Assembly (NCBI GenBank): GCA_016707895.1
Contig: JADJGV010000011.1
Span: 62,001-126,000, forward strand
DNA from: Myxococcales bacterium
GTDB lineage: Bacteria > Myxococcota_A > Polyangia > Haliangiales > Haliangiaceae
Reading direction: 5' to 3'
DNA length: 64,000 bases
Under the pieces are notes generated by a model. That model made no database searches, was not told the DNA's origin, and saw only the letters and a program-made list of their open reading frames with translations. A program made the translations under genes and the position numbers. How positions within the stretch are numbered: position 1 is the first letter of the stretch; each line of letters begins with the position of its first letter. This document shows, piece after piece, positions 37,862 to 46,707 of this stretch.

Positions 37862-40336
37862 CTACGGCGAGGTCGGCGGGGTGTCGCTGCCACCCGACGG
37901 CGGCGGCGGATCGGCGGGCTTGTCGGGCGGCGGGCTGCTGCCGCCGCTGCCGCCGCTGCTGCCGCCGCCGCCGCTGCCGCTGCCGCCGTTCTCGGGCGGC
38001 GTCGGGCCCGCGCCGCCGCCGGTCAGGCGATCGAGCTGGCGCTTGATGCGCTCGTCGTCGGGGTAGACGTCGAGGTAGCGCTTGTAGGCCTCGATCGCGA
38101 GGTCGGCCCGGCCCTGCTGCTGGTAGGCCTCGGCGACGCCGCGCAGCGCGTCCTTGTTGCGCGGCGACAGCGCCAGCGCGGTGCGGAACTTCGACTGCGC
38201 CGACGCGAACTGCTTGGCGTCGATGTGGCAGTAGCCCATGCCGATCAGCGCCTCGACGCCGGCGGGCCGCTCCTCGAGCGCCTTGCTGTAGTACGGCATC
38301 GCCTGGCCGCAGTCGACCTCGGCCAGCTTGTCGGCCTTGGCCACCAGCTTGTCGTAGGGATCGCCCGAGCCGCTCGGCACGCTGACGGCGCCGCTGCCCG
38401 AGCCACCGCCGCTGCCCGAGCCACCGCCGCTGCCCGAGCCGCCGCCGACGCCGGCGTCGACCTCGGGCGGCATCGGATCGGTGCCGTCGACGCCGCTGAC
38501 CTTGGCCAGGAGCGCCTTGGCGCCGGCGTGATCGGCGGCGATCGCCAGGATCGACTCGCACGCGGTGCGCGCGTCGTCGGGCTTGTTGGTGGCCGCGGCC
38601 AGCCGGGCCGCGAGCCAACGGCCGCGCACGTCGCCCGACGTCTCGAGCGCACCGACGCCGCTGTCGGCGGCGGCGATCAGCGTCGCCGCGCGGGCCAGGT
38701 CCTTGTCGCGCAGCGCGACCTGCGCCTCGACCAGCGCCAGCTCGTGGGCGTCGTCGTCGCTGGGCTTGCCGGCGCGCGCGGCGTCGAGGTACCGGGTGAG
38801 ATCGCGCAGCCCCTTGCCCTGCAGCCGCAGCACGTCGGCCATCGCGACGTTGCCCAGCACCGCCGCGGCGGCGTCGGCGCCGGCGCCCTTGATCGCGCGC
38901 TGGGCCAGCGCCAGCGCGGCCAGCGTCAGCCGCTTGCGCTCGTCGCGCACCTTGTCGGCGGTCTTCGGGTCGGCCGCGGTCGCGGCCTCGTCCTCGAGCA
39001 CCTGGGCCTGCGCGGTGATCAGGCGCGCGCGCATGCCGAGCGCGACCGGCGTCTCGGCGGCGCCGGCCAGCGCCTTCTCGGCGGCGATCAGCCCGGGCGC
39101 GGCGTCGAGGCCGAGTTGGGTGCGCGCGTTGTCGAGCAGATCGGCCGCGACCTGGGCGCCGCCGTCGGGGCTGGGGCCGCCGTCGACCGCGGCCACCGCG
39201 GCGCCGCCGTCGACCACCGCGGCCGCGCCACCGCCGCCCCCGGTCGCCTTCTTGGGCGCGCGCAGGAACGCGACGTAGACGATCGCCGCGGCCGCGCCGA
39301 TCACCACCAGCGAGCCCAGCGCGATCCACAAGCCGGCGCCGCTCTTCTTCGGCGGCGCCTCGCCGAACGGATCGAACGCGCCCTCGACGTCGGACACCAT
39401 CGGCCGGCGTCCGCCGGCGGCGAACGCGACCTCGTCGGTCGGCACCGGGCCGACCTTGCCGCTGAAGCCGGGGCCGCCAGCGCTGGAGGCCGCGCGGACG
39501 TTGCCGCCCATCGGGCCCTGCTGGCCGGTGTCGTGCGACGCCAGGGGCGCGACGCCCTCGCTGGCCCAGGCGCCGGTCGCGCGATCCGCGGGCACCGGCG
39601 GCGGCTGGGGTGGCGCGCTCGGCGGCGGCGGCGGGATCGGCGGGCCCTGCACCACCGGCCCCGCCACCATCGTCGGCGCGGCGGCCATGGGCGCGGGCGC
39701 CCGCAGCGGCATCGGCGGCGGCGGCGGCGGCGGCGTGGCGGGCGCCGGCGGGCGCGGCGGCGGCGCGGCGCGGAGCGGCTCGACGACGGTCTCGCGCTCC
39801 GGCGCCTTGACCGCGCCCATGCCGGCGACGGTGGGCCGCGGCTCGGCCGCCGCCTGCCCGCGCGGCGGCGTGATCTGGCCCGAGTCGCTGCGCTGCACGC
39901 GGGCCTGCTCGGCGACGACGAAGAACGACGCCAGGTCGGGGATGTCGCCGAGGCGCTTCCAGGTCTTGCCGCTGCGCGAGATCATCGACTCGCGCGACAC
40001 GCTGCCGGCGATGATCCACTGCTGCAGCGTCGCCAGCTCGCGGCAGGTCCGGGTCTCGCCGTTGTCGAGCCGGATGATCCACTGCCGCTCTTCACCGGCG
40101 GTGACCGGGCCCGAGCCGGTCGGCGCGCGCGGCTCTGGCACCCCCTGGCGCGCCGTCGGCGGCGGCTGGCTCGGCCCGGGGGCGCGGGTGGTCGGGATCC
40201 CGCTCTGGGTCGCCGCCCGCTTGCGGATCTTGAACATGTGCCCGCACGTCGTGCACTTGACCGTGACGCCGCCCGGCTTCAGCCGCGCCTCGTCGAGCTC
40301 GTATTCGGTCTGGCACTTCTCGCAGCGAACGTCCAT
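37862..40336 (-). CDS. MJ0042-type zinc-ribbon membrane protein with TPR repeats
   Basis: 824 residues. It begins with an MJ0042 zinc ribbon (VRCEKCQTEYELDEA then VKCTTCGHMFKIRK; Cys pairs at about residues 5/8 and 28/31), typical of large myxobacterial regulators. A GYF_2-like domain (WIIRLDNGETRTC to MISRSGKTWKRLGDIPDL, about residues 86-135) follows, then a 200-residue Pro/Ala linker, one membrane span (LWIALGSLVVIGAAAAIVYVA, about 342) and an extracytoplasmic helical/TPR region ending with YQQQGRADLAIEAYKRYLDVYP. Gly-Ser repeats (GGGSGSGGGSGS) separate its two halves. It may assemble a protein complex across the inner membrane; its role is unknown. It follows sppA on the same strand. Confidence 0.85.
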   Translation of the reverse strand: MDVRCEKCQTEYELDEARLKPGGVTVKCTTCGHMFKIRKRAATQSGIPTTRAPGPSQPPPTARQGVPEPRAPTGSGPVTAGEERQWIIRLDNGETRTCRELATLQQWIIAGSVSRESMISRSGKTWKRLGDIPDLASFFVVAEQARVQRSDSGQITPPRGQAAAEPRPTVAGMGAVKAPERETVVEPLRAAPPPRPPAPATPPPPPPPMPLRAPAPMAAAPTMVAGPVVQGPPIPPPPPSAPPQPPPVPADRATGAWASEGVAPLASHDTGQQGPMGGNVRAASSAGGPGFSGKVGPVPTDEVAFAAGGRRPMVSDVEGAFDPFGEAPPKKSGAGLWIALGSLVVIGAAAAIVYVAFLRAPKKATGGGGGAAAVVDGGAAVAAVDGGPSPDGGAQVAADLLDNARTQLGLDAAPGLIAAEKALAGAAETPVALGMRARLITAQAQVLEDEAATAADPKTADKVRDERKRLTLAALALAQRAIKGAGADAAAAVLGNVAMADVLRLQGKGLRDLTRYLDAARAGKPSDDDAHELALVEAQVALRDKDLARAATLIAAADSGVGALETSGDVRGRWLAARLAAATNKPDDARTACESILAIAADHAGAKALLAKVSGVDGTDPMPPEVDAGVGGGSGSGGGSGSGGGSGSGAVSVPSGSGDPYDKLVAKADKLAEVDCGQAMPYYSKALEERPAGVEALIGMGYCHIDAKQFASAQSKFRTALALSPRNKDALRGVAEAYQQQGRADLAIEAYKRYLDVYPDDERIKRQLDRLTGGGAGPTPPENGGSGSGGGGSSGGSGGSSPPPDKPADPPPPSGGSDTPPTSP

Positions 40337-40445
40337 CGCGGGCTTGGGCTCCGTCTCGTTCCTAACACGGCGCCGACGGCAATTCTACGGCACCGGGTCG
40401 GCCGTCGCGGCCCACGGCCGGGGCCGGCGGTGCTACCCTCGCGCG

Positions 40446-40811
40446 GTGACCGCGCCCTCCCACCGCGACGGCGAGCGCGTCGCGCTCGACGCCTTCGTCA
40501 AGGCCGCCGCGGGCGACACCGAGCTGGTGTTCCGGGTGCGCGACCTGTCGCGCTCGGGGCTGTTCCTCTACACCCGGGTGGCCCGCAGCTACCCGTTCCG
40601 CCCTGGCACCACGCTGGCGATCGAGCTGTTCGACTTCGACCAGACCATCACGCTCAAGGTGGTCGTGGCGCGCGTCGTCGAGCCAGGCAGCCCCGAGGCC
40701 GACCACTCGCCCACCGGCTTCGGCGTGCGCATCGTCGACGCCGACCCGGCGACCCGGGCCCGCCTCGAGGCGCTGATCGAGCGGGTCAAGGCCAGCGGCG
40801 CGACATATTGA
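40446..40811 (+). CDS. PilZ-domain protein
   Basis: 121 residues from GTG, nearly all PilZ domain. The layout fits the stand-alone myxobacterial type: a first strand with RVALDAFVKAAAG, then VRDLSRSGLFLYTRV (the (D/N)xSxxG part of the c-di-GMP-binding motif), RPGTTLAIELFDFDQTITLKV and GFGVRIVDADPATRARLEALI. The upstream RxxxR half is not recognisable, so binding of c-di-GMP is uncertain. Such proteins connect second-messenger levels to motility or polysaccharide export. It converges with the vWA gene with one base between stop codons. A TACCCT hexamer lies 6 bases before the GTG. Confidence 0.85.
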   Translation: MTAPSHRDGERVALDAFVKAAAGDTELVFRVRDLSRSGLFLYTRVARSYPFRPGTTLAIELFDFDQTITLKVVVARVVEPGSPEADHSPTGFGVRIVDADPATRARLEALIERVKASGATY

Positions 40812-40812
40812 T

Positions 40813-42450
40813 TCACCGCGCGACCAGCGCCGCCGGCGCGCCGCGCAACCGGCGCGCCGCCTCGATGAGCCCGACCAGCTCGCGGCGGTCGGCGTCGCCG
40901 CCGGCGGTGGCGCGGGCGACCTCGGCGATCTGGGCCAGCGACCAGCGCTGCGCGTCCTCGGCGCCACGCAGCACGTCGGCGAACCCGGCCACCGCGGTCG
41001 CGAACCGCAGGTCGGCCGGCGCGCTGGCGAACGTCGCGGCCGGGCCCGACGCCATCGCGAAGGTCGCCTCGCGGGCCGCGTCGGCGTCGCCGGCCCGCGG
41101 CGCCTTGTAGCGGATCCGCACCGCGCCCAGCGGCGTGGTCTGCGACGCGCGCGCGGTCAGCGCCACCTCGTAGAGCGCGGTCACCTGGTGGCCCACGCCG
41201 ACCTCGCCGGCGTCGACGCTATCGACCCGGAAGTCGGCGTCGGCGATCGCGCGGTTCTCGTAACCGAGCAGCCGGTAGCGCGCCACCATCGCCGGGTCGA
41301 AGTCGACCTGCAGCTTGACGTCCTTGGCCGCGACCTCGAGCATCGCCACCAGGTCGGTGGTGAACAGCTTGCGCGCCGCGGCCGCGCTGTCCACGTAGTA
41401 GTTGTTGCCGTTGCCGCGATCGCCGAGCTGCTCCATCAGCTCGGCGCGGTAGTTGCCCATGCCGAAGCCGATCGTGGACAGCGTCACGCCGTCCTGGCGG
41501 CCGCGGTCGATGATCCGCAGCATCTCGTCGAGCGAGCTGGGCCCGACGTTGGCGTCGCCGTCGGACAGCACGATCACCCGGCTCGCGGCCTTGGCCGACA
41601 TCCGCGCCCGCGCCTGCTGGTACGCCAGCTCGAGGCCCGAGCCCATCGCGGTGGAGCCGTCGGCGCGCAGCCGATCGATCGCGGCCAGGAGCTGGCGGTG
41701 CTCGGCGCCGCTGACCGCCGGCAGCACGACCTCGGTCGAGCCGGCGTACGTCACCAGCGCCACCGAGTCGGCCGGGCCCAGCGCGGCCACCAGCTCGCGC
41801 AGCGCCTGCTTGGCCAGGCCCAGCTTGTCGGGCTGATCCATCGAGCCCGAGACGTCGACCAGGAACACCAGGTTCATCGGCGCGCGCTGGCTGAGCGCCT
41901 TGCCCGGCGTGGCGACGCCGACCCGCACGACGTGGTGGCGCGCGTCGAACGGCGACGGCGCGGCGTCCATGACCACGGCGAACGGCGAGCCGGCCGTGGG
42001 CGCGCCGAAGCGGTACTTGAACGCGTTGACGAACTCCTCGACCCGCACCGCGGCGGCCGGCGGCAGCGCGCCGCCGTCGAGGGCGCGCCGGCTGTAGGTG
42101 TACGACGCGGTGTCGACGTCCGCGGCGAACGTCGACAGGTGATCGCGCGCGGTCTCGACCCACGGGTTGGGCGCGGCGGCGGCGTGGGTGTCGCCGGTCG
42201 ACGACTCCGGCGCCACCACCGCCACCGGCGTCGGCGTGGCCACCGCGATCGCGGGCGGCGCGGCCACCGGCGCGGGCGGCGGCGCGGGCGGCGGCGCGAG
42301 CTCGGCGGCGACCTCGGCCGGCATCGGCGGCGGCGGCGGCGGCGGCCCGCCGGCGACGTAGGTCATCCGGGTGGCCCGCGGCGCCATCGCCGAGCAGGCG
42401 GTGGCGAGGAGCGTGGTGGCGGCGGTGAGGGTGAACAGGCGGGAGCGCAT
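40813..42450 (-). CDS. vWA-domain lipoprotein (YfbK-like)
   Basis: 545 residues. A lipoprotein signal (LTAATTLLATACSAM; lipobox ATAC) precedes a Pro/Ala-rich linker. The conserved N-terminal block of YfbK-like proteins (NPWVETARDHLSTFAADVDTA, as motif STFAADVDTASYT) is followed by RVEEFVNAFKYRF. The vWA domain (residues about 190-370) contains a complete metal-ion adhesion site: DVSGSM, then a Thr in STAMGSG and SDGDAN. The remainder (KDVKLQVDFDP, RLLGYENRAI, LYEVALTA) matches the C-terminal DUF3520-like domain. Members are envelope proteins of unclear function; the adhesion site suggests protein binding. Its leader (42451-42593) is GC-rich and holds no evident promoter. Confidence 0.9.
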   Translation of the reverse strand: MRSRLFTLTAATTLLATACSAMAPRATRMTYVAGGPPPPPPPMPAEVAAELAPPPAPPPAPVAAPPAIAVATPTPVAVVAPESSTGDTHAAAAPNPWVETARDHLSTFAADVDTASYTYSRRALDGGALPPAAAVRVEEFVNAFKYRFGAPTAGSPFAVVMDAAPSPFDARHHVVRVGVATPGKALSQRAPMNLVFLVDVSGSMDQPDKLGLAKQALRELVAALGPADSVALVTYAGSTEVVLPAVSGAEHRQLLAAIDRLRADGSTAMGSGLELAYQQARARMSAKAASRVIVLSDGDANVGPSSLDEMLRIIDRGRQDGVTLSTIGFGMGNYRAELMEQLGDRGNGNNYYVDSAAAARKLFTTDLVAMLEVAAKDVKLQVDFDPAMVARYRLLGYENRAIADADFRVDSVDAGEVGVGHQVTALYEVALTARASQTTPLGAVRIRYKAPRAGDADAAREATFAMASGPAATFASAPADLRFATAVAGFADVLRGAEDAQRWSLAQIAEVARATAGGDADRRELVGLIEAARRLRGAPAALVAR

Positions 42451-42593
42451 GGCGGGAGGGACCTCCGGCGAGGATGGGGGCGCGCCCGGCGGCGCGCGGG
42501 CGGCCGCGACCAGGTCGCGACCGACACACGCCCTCGAAACGCCGACCCACGCCGCGACTTACGGTCGCGCCGCGCGCCGCCTCATCCGCCCGC

Positions 42594-44027
42594 TCAGATC
42601 ACGTGGCCGAGCTTGATCGAGCTGGCGTGCGCCGTCGCCGCCGCGCTGCCGCGGGCGGCGGCGATCGCCGCGGCGATCATCGCGTCCTGCTCGGCCGGCA
42701 CCTTCCACCGCGCCTGGATCTCCGGCGCCAGCGTGTCGATCGGATCGTAGTACAGGAAGAAGCCGGGCTTCACCGACGGCGCCGCGTAGACCGAGATGCC
42801 GGTGTCGCGATCGTAGTGCTCGAAGCTGTGGACCACGCGCTTGCCGCCGCCGCCCGGCGCGTCGCACACGAAGGTCGGGGTGTGGAAGCCGGCGGTCGAG
42901 CCGCGCACGCACTTCTCGAGGTCGACGGCGGTCTGCACGGTGGTGCGCAGGTCCTCGACGCCCTTCACCAGGTCGTGGACGTAGACGTAGTACGGGTGGA
43001 CGTTGCAGTAGCCCAGCCGCTTGACCAGGGTCTGCATCGTCGCGACCGCGTCGTTGACCCCGCGCTGCAGCACCGCCTGGTTGCGCACGATCACGCCGCG
43101 CTCGAACAGCCGGTTGAGGCCGCGCCGGGTGATCGCGGTCAGCTCGCGCGGGTGGTTGAAGTGGGTGTGCAGCACCACCTCCTTGTGCAGCGTGCGGCCG
43201 CGCTCGACGATCGCGGTCAGCGCGTCGACCCACTCGTCGTCGGTGATCAGCTTCATCGGCATGACCGCCGGGCCCTTGGTGGCGAAGCGGATGCGCCGGA
43301 CGTTGTCGCAGTCGAGCAGCGCGTTGCCGATCAGCGTGATCTGCCGCGCCTTGAGCTGGTAGCTGTCGCCGCCCGACACGACGATGTCCTCGAGCTCGGG
43401 CCGCGACCGGATGTACGTGAACGCGCGCTGCCAGCGCTCCTCGGTGGCCTTGAGCGAGACCTTCTCGACCTCGTCGGTGTCGACGCCCACCGCGTAGCTG
43501 CGGGTGCAGAACCGGCAGTAGACCGGGCAGGTGTCGAGCGCCAGGAACAGCGCCTTGTCGGGGTAGCGGTGGGTCAGGCCCGGCACCGGCGCGTCGGCCT
43601 GCTCGTGCAGCGAGTCGAGCGTCAGCTTGGGGTGATCGGGCAGGAGCTTCGACGCCACCGGCACGAACTGCCGGCGCAGCGGATCGGCGTACGGGTCCTC
43701 CCACTCGATCAACGACAGCAGGTACGGCGACACCCGCAGCGACATCGGCGCGCGGCGGAAGCCCTCGGCGACGTCGTCGATGAAGCTCTGCGGCACCAGG
43801 TCTTGCACCGCGGCCAGGAGCTTGGCCGGGTTGGTGATGCTGTTCTTGGCCTGCCACTGGTGATCGAGGAACGTGGCCTCGTCGACGCTGCGGTAGGCGG
43901 GGATGCGCTGCCAGAACGGTCCGTCGAGCAGCTGCTTGTGGGCCAGCGTGCCGGGATCGACGGCGGGCTTGAGGTGAACGATGTCGTCGGCGGGCTTGGC
44001 CTGGCCGATCGTGACGAGCGAGTCCAT
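42594..44027 (-). CDS. kamA: KamA-family lysine 2,3-aminomutase (radical SAM, PLP)
   Basis: 477 residues. The radical-SAM cluster motif is CPVYCRFCTR (CxxxCxxC, about residue 168), and the PLP-binding motif is DAPGGGGK (about residue 385), both as in lysine 2,3-aminomutase, which makes beta-lysine from lysine. Other conserved blocks are IVVSGGDSYQLK, HTHFNHPRELT, NQAVLQRGVND and YYVYVHDLVKG. Substrate residues were not checked. With 477 residues and a long N-terminal part it is KamA-like rather than the short EF-P-modifying EpmB. No beta-lysine acetyltransferase (ablB) is adjacent, so the purpose (osmolyte, EF-P or other) is open. A candidate promoter lies about 110 bases upstream. Confidence 0.92.
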   Translation of the reverse strand: MDSLVTIGQAKPADDIVHLKPAVDPGTLAHKQLLDGPFWQRIPAYRSVDEATFLDHQWQAKNSITNPAKLLAAVQDLVPQSFIDDVAEGFRRAPMSLRVSPYLLSLIEWEDPYADPLRRQFVPVASKLLPDHPKLTLDSLHEQADAPVPGLTHRYPDKALFLALDTCPVYCRFCTRSYAVGVDTDEVEKVSLKATEERWQRAFTYIRSRPELEDIVVSGGDSYQLKARQITLIGNALLDCDNVRRIRFATKGPAVMPMKLITDDEWVDALTAIVERGRTLHKEVVLHTHFNHPRELTAITRRGLNRLFERGVIVRNQAVLQRGVNDAVATMQTLVKRLGYCNVHPYYVYVHDLVKGVEDLRTTVQTAVDLEKCVRGSTAGFHTPTFVCDAPGGGGKRVVHSFEHYDRDTGISVYAAPSVKPGFFLYYDPIDTLAPEIQARWKVPAEQDAMIAAAIAAARGSAAATAHASSIKLGHVI

Positions 44028-44137
44028 GGGGGCTCCGGTGGGCTGATGTTCAAACGACGAGCGTGCGACGAGGTCACGCGGCGCGAACGTCAGGCATGTG
44101 CGGGACCGAGCCGTTGCAGTACCACATGGCGGTCCGC

Positions 44138-44165
44138 ATCATATGCGAGCGCCCCGGCAAGGCAA
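44138..44165 (-). promoter_or_regulatory. Candidate kamA promoter
   Basis: Read on the minus strand: TTGCCT (44165-44160) as -35, a 16-base spacer, and TATGAT (44143-44138) as -10, with 4 and 5 matches to consensus. Transcription would start near 44131, leaving a leader of about 100 bases before kamA at 44027. No riboswitch was recognised in the leader. Confidence 0.4.
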
Positions 44166-44196
44166 GCGGTTAACACGACGCCGTCAGGCCATCGTG

Positions 44197-44691
44197 TCAA
44201 CGCGCGCGCGCGGCGGGCACCGGCGTCGCCGCGACCCGCCGCTCCAGGCCGAACAGCACCGCGCCGACCGTGGCCAGGAGCGGCCCCGCGACGACCAGCG
44301 TGCCGACGCACGTCGCGAGCACGTGCCGGGCGGCCAGGAGCGGCGGCCCGCCGGCCTGCCCGTCGAGGCGGCTGAAGCCCAGCCACGCCAGGAGCGGGAT
44401 CGCCAGCACCGTCAGCACGCCGGCGGCGAAGGCCGTGACCTCGCGCCGCGGCACGACGACGCCGAGCGCCGCCACGCCCAGCATCGCCAGCACGGTGAGC
44501 TTCAAGAGCGGGCCGCCGGCCGCCTCGCGATCGACCACCTCGTGCACGCCGCTGCGATCGACCACCTCGGTCACCCACATCCGCCCGGGCAGGAAGCCCG
44601 CCACCAGCGCCGCCAGCGCGCACGCCGCGATGCCGACCAGCAGGCTGCGCAAGATCGCCGCGCGGACGCCGGTGAGCGGAGCGGTGGACAT
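44197..44691 (-). CDS. Membrane protein, function unknown
   Basis: 164 residues with four hydrophobic segments (SLLVGIAACALAALVAGFL; LLKLTVLAMLGVAALGVVV; AFAAGVLTVLAIPLLAWLG; LATCVGTLVVAGPLLATVG). A roughly 25-residue extracytoplasmic loop (MWVTEVVDRSGVHEVVDREA) lies between the first two. No family is recognised. It stands alone on the minus strand, with a 191-base divergent gap to the cytochrome gene. A short dyad (ACACGA 44173-44178 with TCGTGT 44192-44197) at the stop codon may act as a terminator hairpin, though no T-run follows it. Confidence 0.65.
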   Translation of the reverse strand: MSTAPLTGVRAAILRSLLVGIAACALAALVAGFLPGRMWVTEVVDRSGVHEVVDREAAGGPLLKLTVLAMLGVAALGVVVPRREVTAFAAGVLTVLAIPLLAWLGFSRLDGQAGGPPLLAARHVLATCVGTLVVAGPLLATVGAVLFGLERRVAATPVPAARAR

Positions 44692-44882
44692 GGCCGCAGC
44701 ATAGCCGATCGTCGTGCGCGCCACGCGGTGTCCGTTCCTTGCACACCGAACTCCTCGCAGCTCGACGAGGAATCGCGACCTTTTTTCCGAAGCTGGCCTT
44801 ACGCCAGCGAACGGCGCCGTGCGAGGAGACGTCTGACCGATCGCCACGCGCGATCCGCGCGCGGTCACCTCGGAGGAGTCCC

Positions 44883-45218
44883 ATGCCGTCCCGCCTCGCC
44901 ACGTCGCTCGCCCTCGCGCTGCTGTCGTCGCTCGCCGCCTGCGATGACTCGACCGGCATCGTCGCCGCCGACATCGCGTGCCCGACGCCGCAGACGCTGA
45001 CCTACGCCAACTACGGCCAGGCGGTGATCGCGGCCGAGTGCCTCGACTGCCACACCACCAAGGAGCGACCGTTCCTCGACACCCAGGCGCGCGTGCAGCA
45101 GCACGCCACCAAGATCATCGAGACGGCGGTCTACCACTCGGCGATGCCCGAGGACGGCAGCATGACCAACGCCGAGCGCATCCAGCTCGGCCAGTGGCTG
45201 ACCTGCGGCGCGCCGTGA
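44883..45218 (+). CDS. Small c-type cytochrome-like lipoprotein
   Basis: 111 residues. A lipoprotein signal (SLALALLSSLAACDD; lipobox LAAC, about residue 17) is followed by a mono-heme segment: AECLDCHTTKER holds the CxxCH heme attachment site, and YHSAMPEDGSM supplies a Met as candidate sixth ligand, in the order found in many cytochromes attached to envelope proteins. It should be a lipid-anchored electron carrier or sensor outside the cytoplasm. The ATG is preceded by GGAGGAG, a strong ribosome-binding site. It stands upstream of the convergent apbE, but no link is implied. Confidence 0.78.
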   Translation: MPSRLATSLALALLSSLAACDDSTGIVAADIACPTPQTLTYANYGQAVIAAECLDCHTTKERPFLDTQARVQQHATKIIETAVYHSAMPEDGSMTNAERIQLGQWLTCGAP

Positions 45219-45301
45219 ACGTGGCGGCGGTCACCGCGCTGAGCGAGGTCGCCATCGACGAAAAGGGCGCGCTCGCCGCCCTCGCGCGGTGAGCGCGCAG
45301 G

Positions 45302-46354
45302 TCACACGCCGGGCGTCGGCTCGGCGATGACCTTGACCCGATCCTTGAGGCCGCTCGACATGATGACGTGGTTGTCGGCGTCGACGAAGACCGCGTCGAA
45401 GTCGGGCAGCTTCTCGACCAGCGCCATGGCCTGCTTGGCGCCGAGGATGAACAGCACCTTCGACCAGGCGTCGGCGGTGAACGCGTCCTTGGCCATGATC
45501 GTCACCGAGCGGCTAGCCCGGGCCGGCTGCGCGGTGCGCGGGTCGAGGATGTGGTGGTAGCGGACCCCGTCCTTGACGAAGGCGCGCTCGTAGTCGCCCG
45601 AGGTCGAGAACGAGTGATCCTTGATCGGCGCGACCGCGAAGCTCTGATCGCGCGCCCCGCGCGGATCGCGGACGCCGACCACCCACGGCGTGCCGTTCTT
45701 GTCGCCCGACACGTACATGTCCCCGCCGGCCTGGACGATGAAGCTGGCGAACCCGGCCTTGTCGAGCAGCGCCGCCGCGCGATCGACGGCGTAGCCCTTG
45801 GCGATGCCGCCCAGCGTGATCTTCATGCCGGCGCGCTTGAGCCGCACGGTGTGGCGCCGCTTGTCGAGCACCACGTCCTTCCAGTTGACCAGCTTCTTGC
45901 GCTTCAGCACCTCGGCCGGATCGGGCAGCGTGCCGTCCATGTCCTCGTCGAACTTCCACAGCCCGCCGTAGGCGCCGACGGTGATGTCGAAGACGCCCTG
46001 CGACGCCTTGCTGACCTCGAGCGCGCGGGCGATCACCGCGTAGGCCTCGTCCGAGACCGGGACCGCCTTGCCGGTGCCCGCCGCCGCGTTGATCTTCGAG
46101 ATCTCGCTGTCGGGGGTCCAGGTGGTCATCATCGCGTCGAGCCGGCGGAACTCGGCGAACACCGCCTGCGCCGCCTGCGCCGCGCCGGGCTCGTCGTCGG
46201 TCCAGATCGTGACCTGGACGACGGTGCCCATCGCCTGGTCGGTGTGGACCAGCTTGCGCTCGGGCCCGGCGATCGGCTGGTCGGCGCGCGCGCGCGTCGG
46301 CGCCGCCGTCACCGCGGTCGCCGCCAGCGCGATCGCCAGCGCCAGCGCCCGCAT
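45302..46354 (-). CDS. apbE: FAD:protein FMN transferase ApbE
   Basis: 350 residues. A signal peptide (LALAIALAATAVTAAPTRARA) marks a periplasmic protein. Family features are HTDQAMGTVVQVTIW, FRRLDAMMTTWTPDSEISKIN, FDITVGAYGGLWKF, KITLGGIAKGYAVDRAAALL, VQAGGDMYVSGDKNG and YHHILDPRTAQPA (the conserved HILDPxTxxP motif that holds FAD and Mg2+). ApbE transfers FMN covalently onto Thr residues in target proteins such as NqrB/NqrC or RnfD/RnfG. No lipobox Cys is seen, so it is soluble rather than lipid-anchored. It overlaps the small membrane protein gene by one base (TGATG), so they are co-translated; its FMN acceptor is not identified here. Confidence 0.94.
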   Translation of the reverse strand: MRALALAIALAATAVTAAPTRARADQPIAGPERKLVHTDQAMGTVVQVTIWTDDEPGAAQAAQAVFAEFRRLDAMMTTWTPDSEISKINAAAGTGKAVPVSDEAYAVIARALEVSKASQGVFDITVGAYGGLWKFDEDMDGTLPDPAEVLKRKKLVNWKDVVLDKRRHTVRLKRAGMKITLGGIAKGYAVDRAAALLDKAGFASFIVQAGGDMYVSGDKNGTPWVVGVRDPRGARDQSFAVAPIKDHSFSTSGDYERAFVKDGVRYHHILDPRTAQPARASRSVTIMAKDAFTADAWSKVLFILGAKQAMALVEKLPDFDAVFVDADNHVIMSSGLKDRVKVIAEPTPGV

Positions 46355-46635
46355 CAGGTGCGGACCGTGTGGACGATCGCCAGGATCAACAGCAGCGCGC
46401 CGACGCCGAGCGCCGACAGCACCGCCAGCACCGACAGGCCGAGCGTGGTCTGGGTCTCCTGCTGGATGCCCTTCCACATGCCCACCATCGCCGGGATGGC
46501 GCCCAGCCCGGCGATGATGCCGCCGGCGTAGCTCCCGGACCAGAAGCCGCCGATGAGGCCGAGCACGAGGCCGACCGCGCACATCCCGAAGGCGATGGCG
46601 GCGGGGAGCTTGGAGTCGGAGACCGGTTGCGCCAT
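46354..46635 (-). CDS. Small membrane protein, possible partner of ApbE
   Basis: 93 residues with three hydrophobic segments (LPAAIAFGMCAVGLVLGLIGG, about 10-30; SYAGGIIAGLGAIPAMVGM; LGLSVLAVLSALGVGALLLILAIV). It has no family that I recognise. The gene overlaps apbE by one base and is transcribed first. Acceptors of ApbE flavinylation often have an FMN-binding Thr motif (D-G-x-S/T-G-A-T), which is absent here, so it is not an obvious substrate. A role in membrane assembly or electron transfer is speculative. Gly-rich motifs in the helices resemble small hydrophobic dimerising proteins. Confidence 0.6.
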   Translation of the reverse strand: MAQPVSDSKLPAAIAFGMCAVGLVLGLIGGFWSGSYAGGIIAGLGAIPAMVGMWKGIQQETQTTLGLSVLAVLSALGVGALLLILAIVHTVRT

Positions 46636-46707
46636 TTGCGACGAGCCTAGCGCGGAACCGCGCCCGCCGCACGGCCGTCACCGCACCGCTGGGTGGCGCG
46701 CGCCTCC

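Noticed and set aside
44740..44800. Stem TCCTCG/CGAGGA followed by TTTTTT resembling a Rho-independent terminator
   Set aside because: No plus-strand gene ends upstream of it, the T-run is nine bases away from the stem, and it lies in the leader of the cytochrome gene.
45215..45292. 25-residue frame coupled by GTGA to the cytochrome gene
   Set aside because: Too short and compositionally plain (VNVAAVTALSEVAIDEKG); there is no hydrophobic or conserved signature, so it is probably chance.
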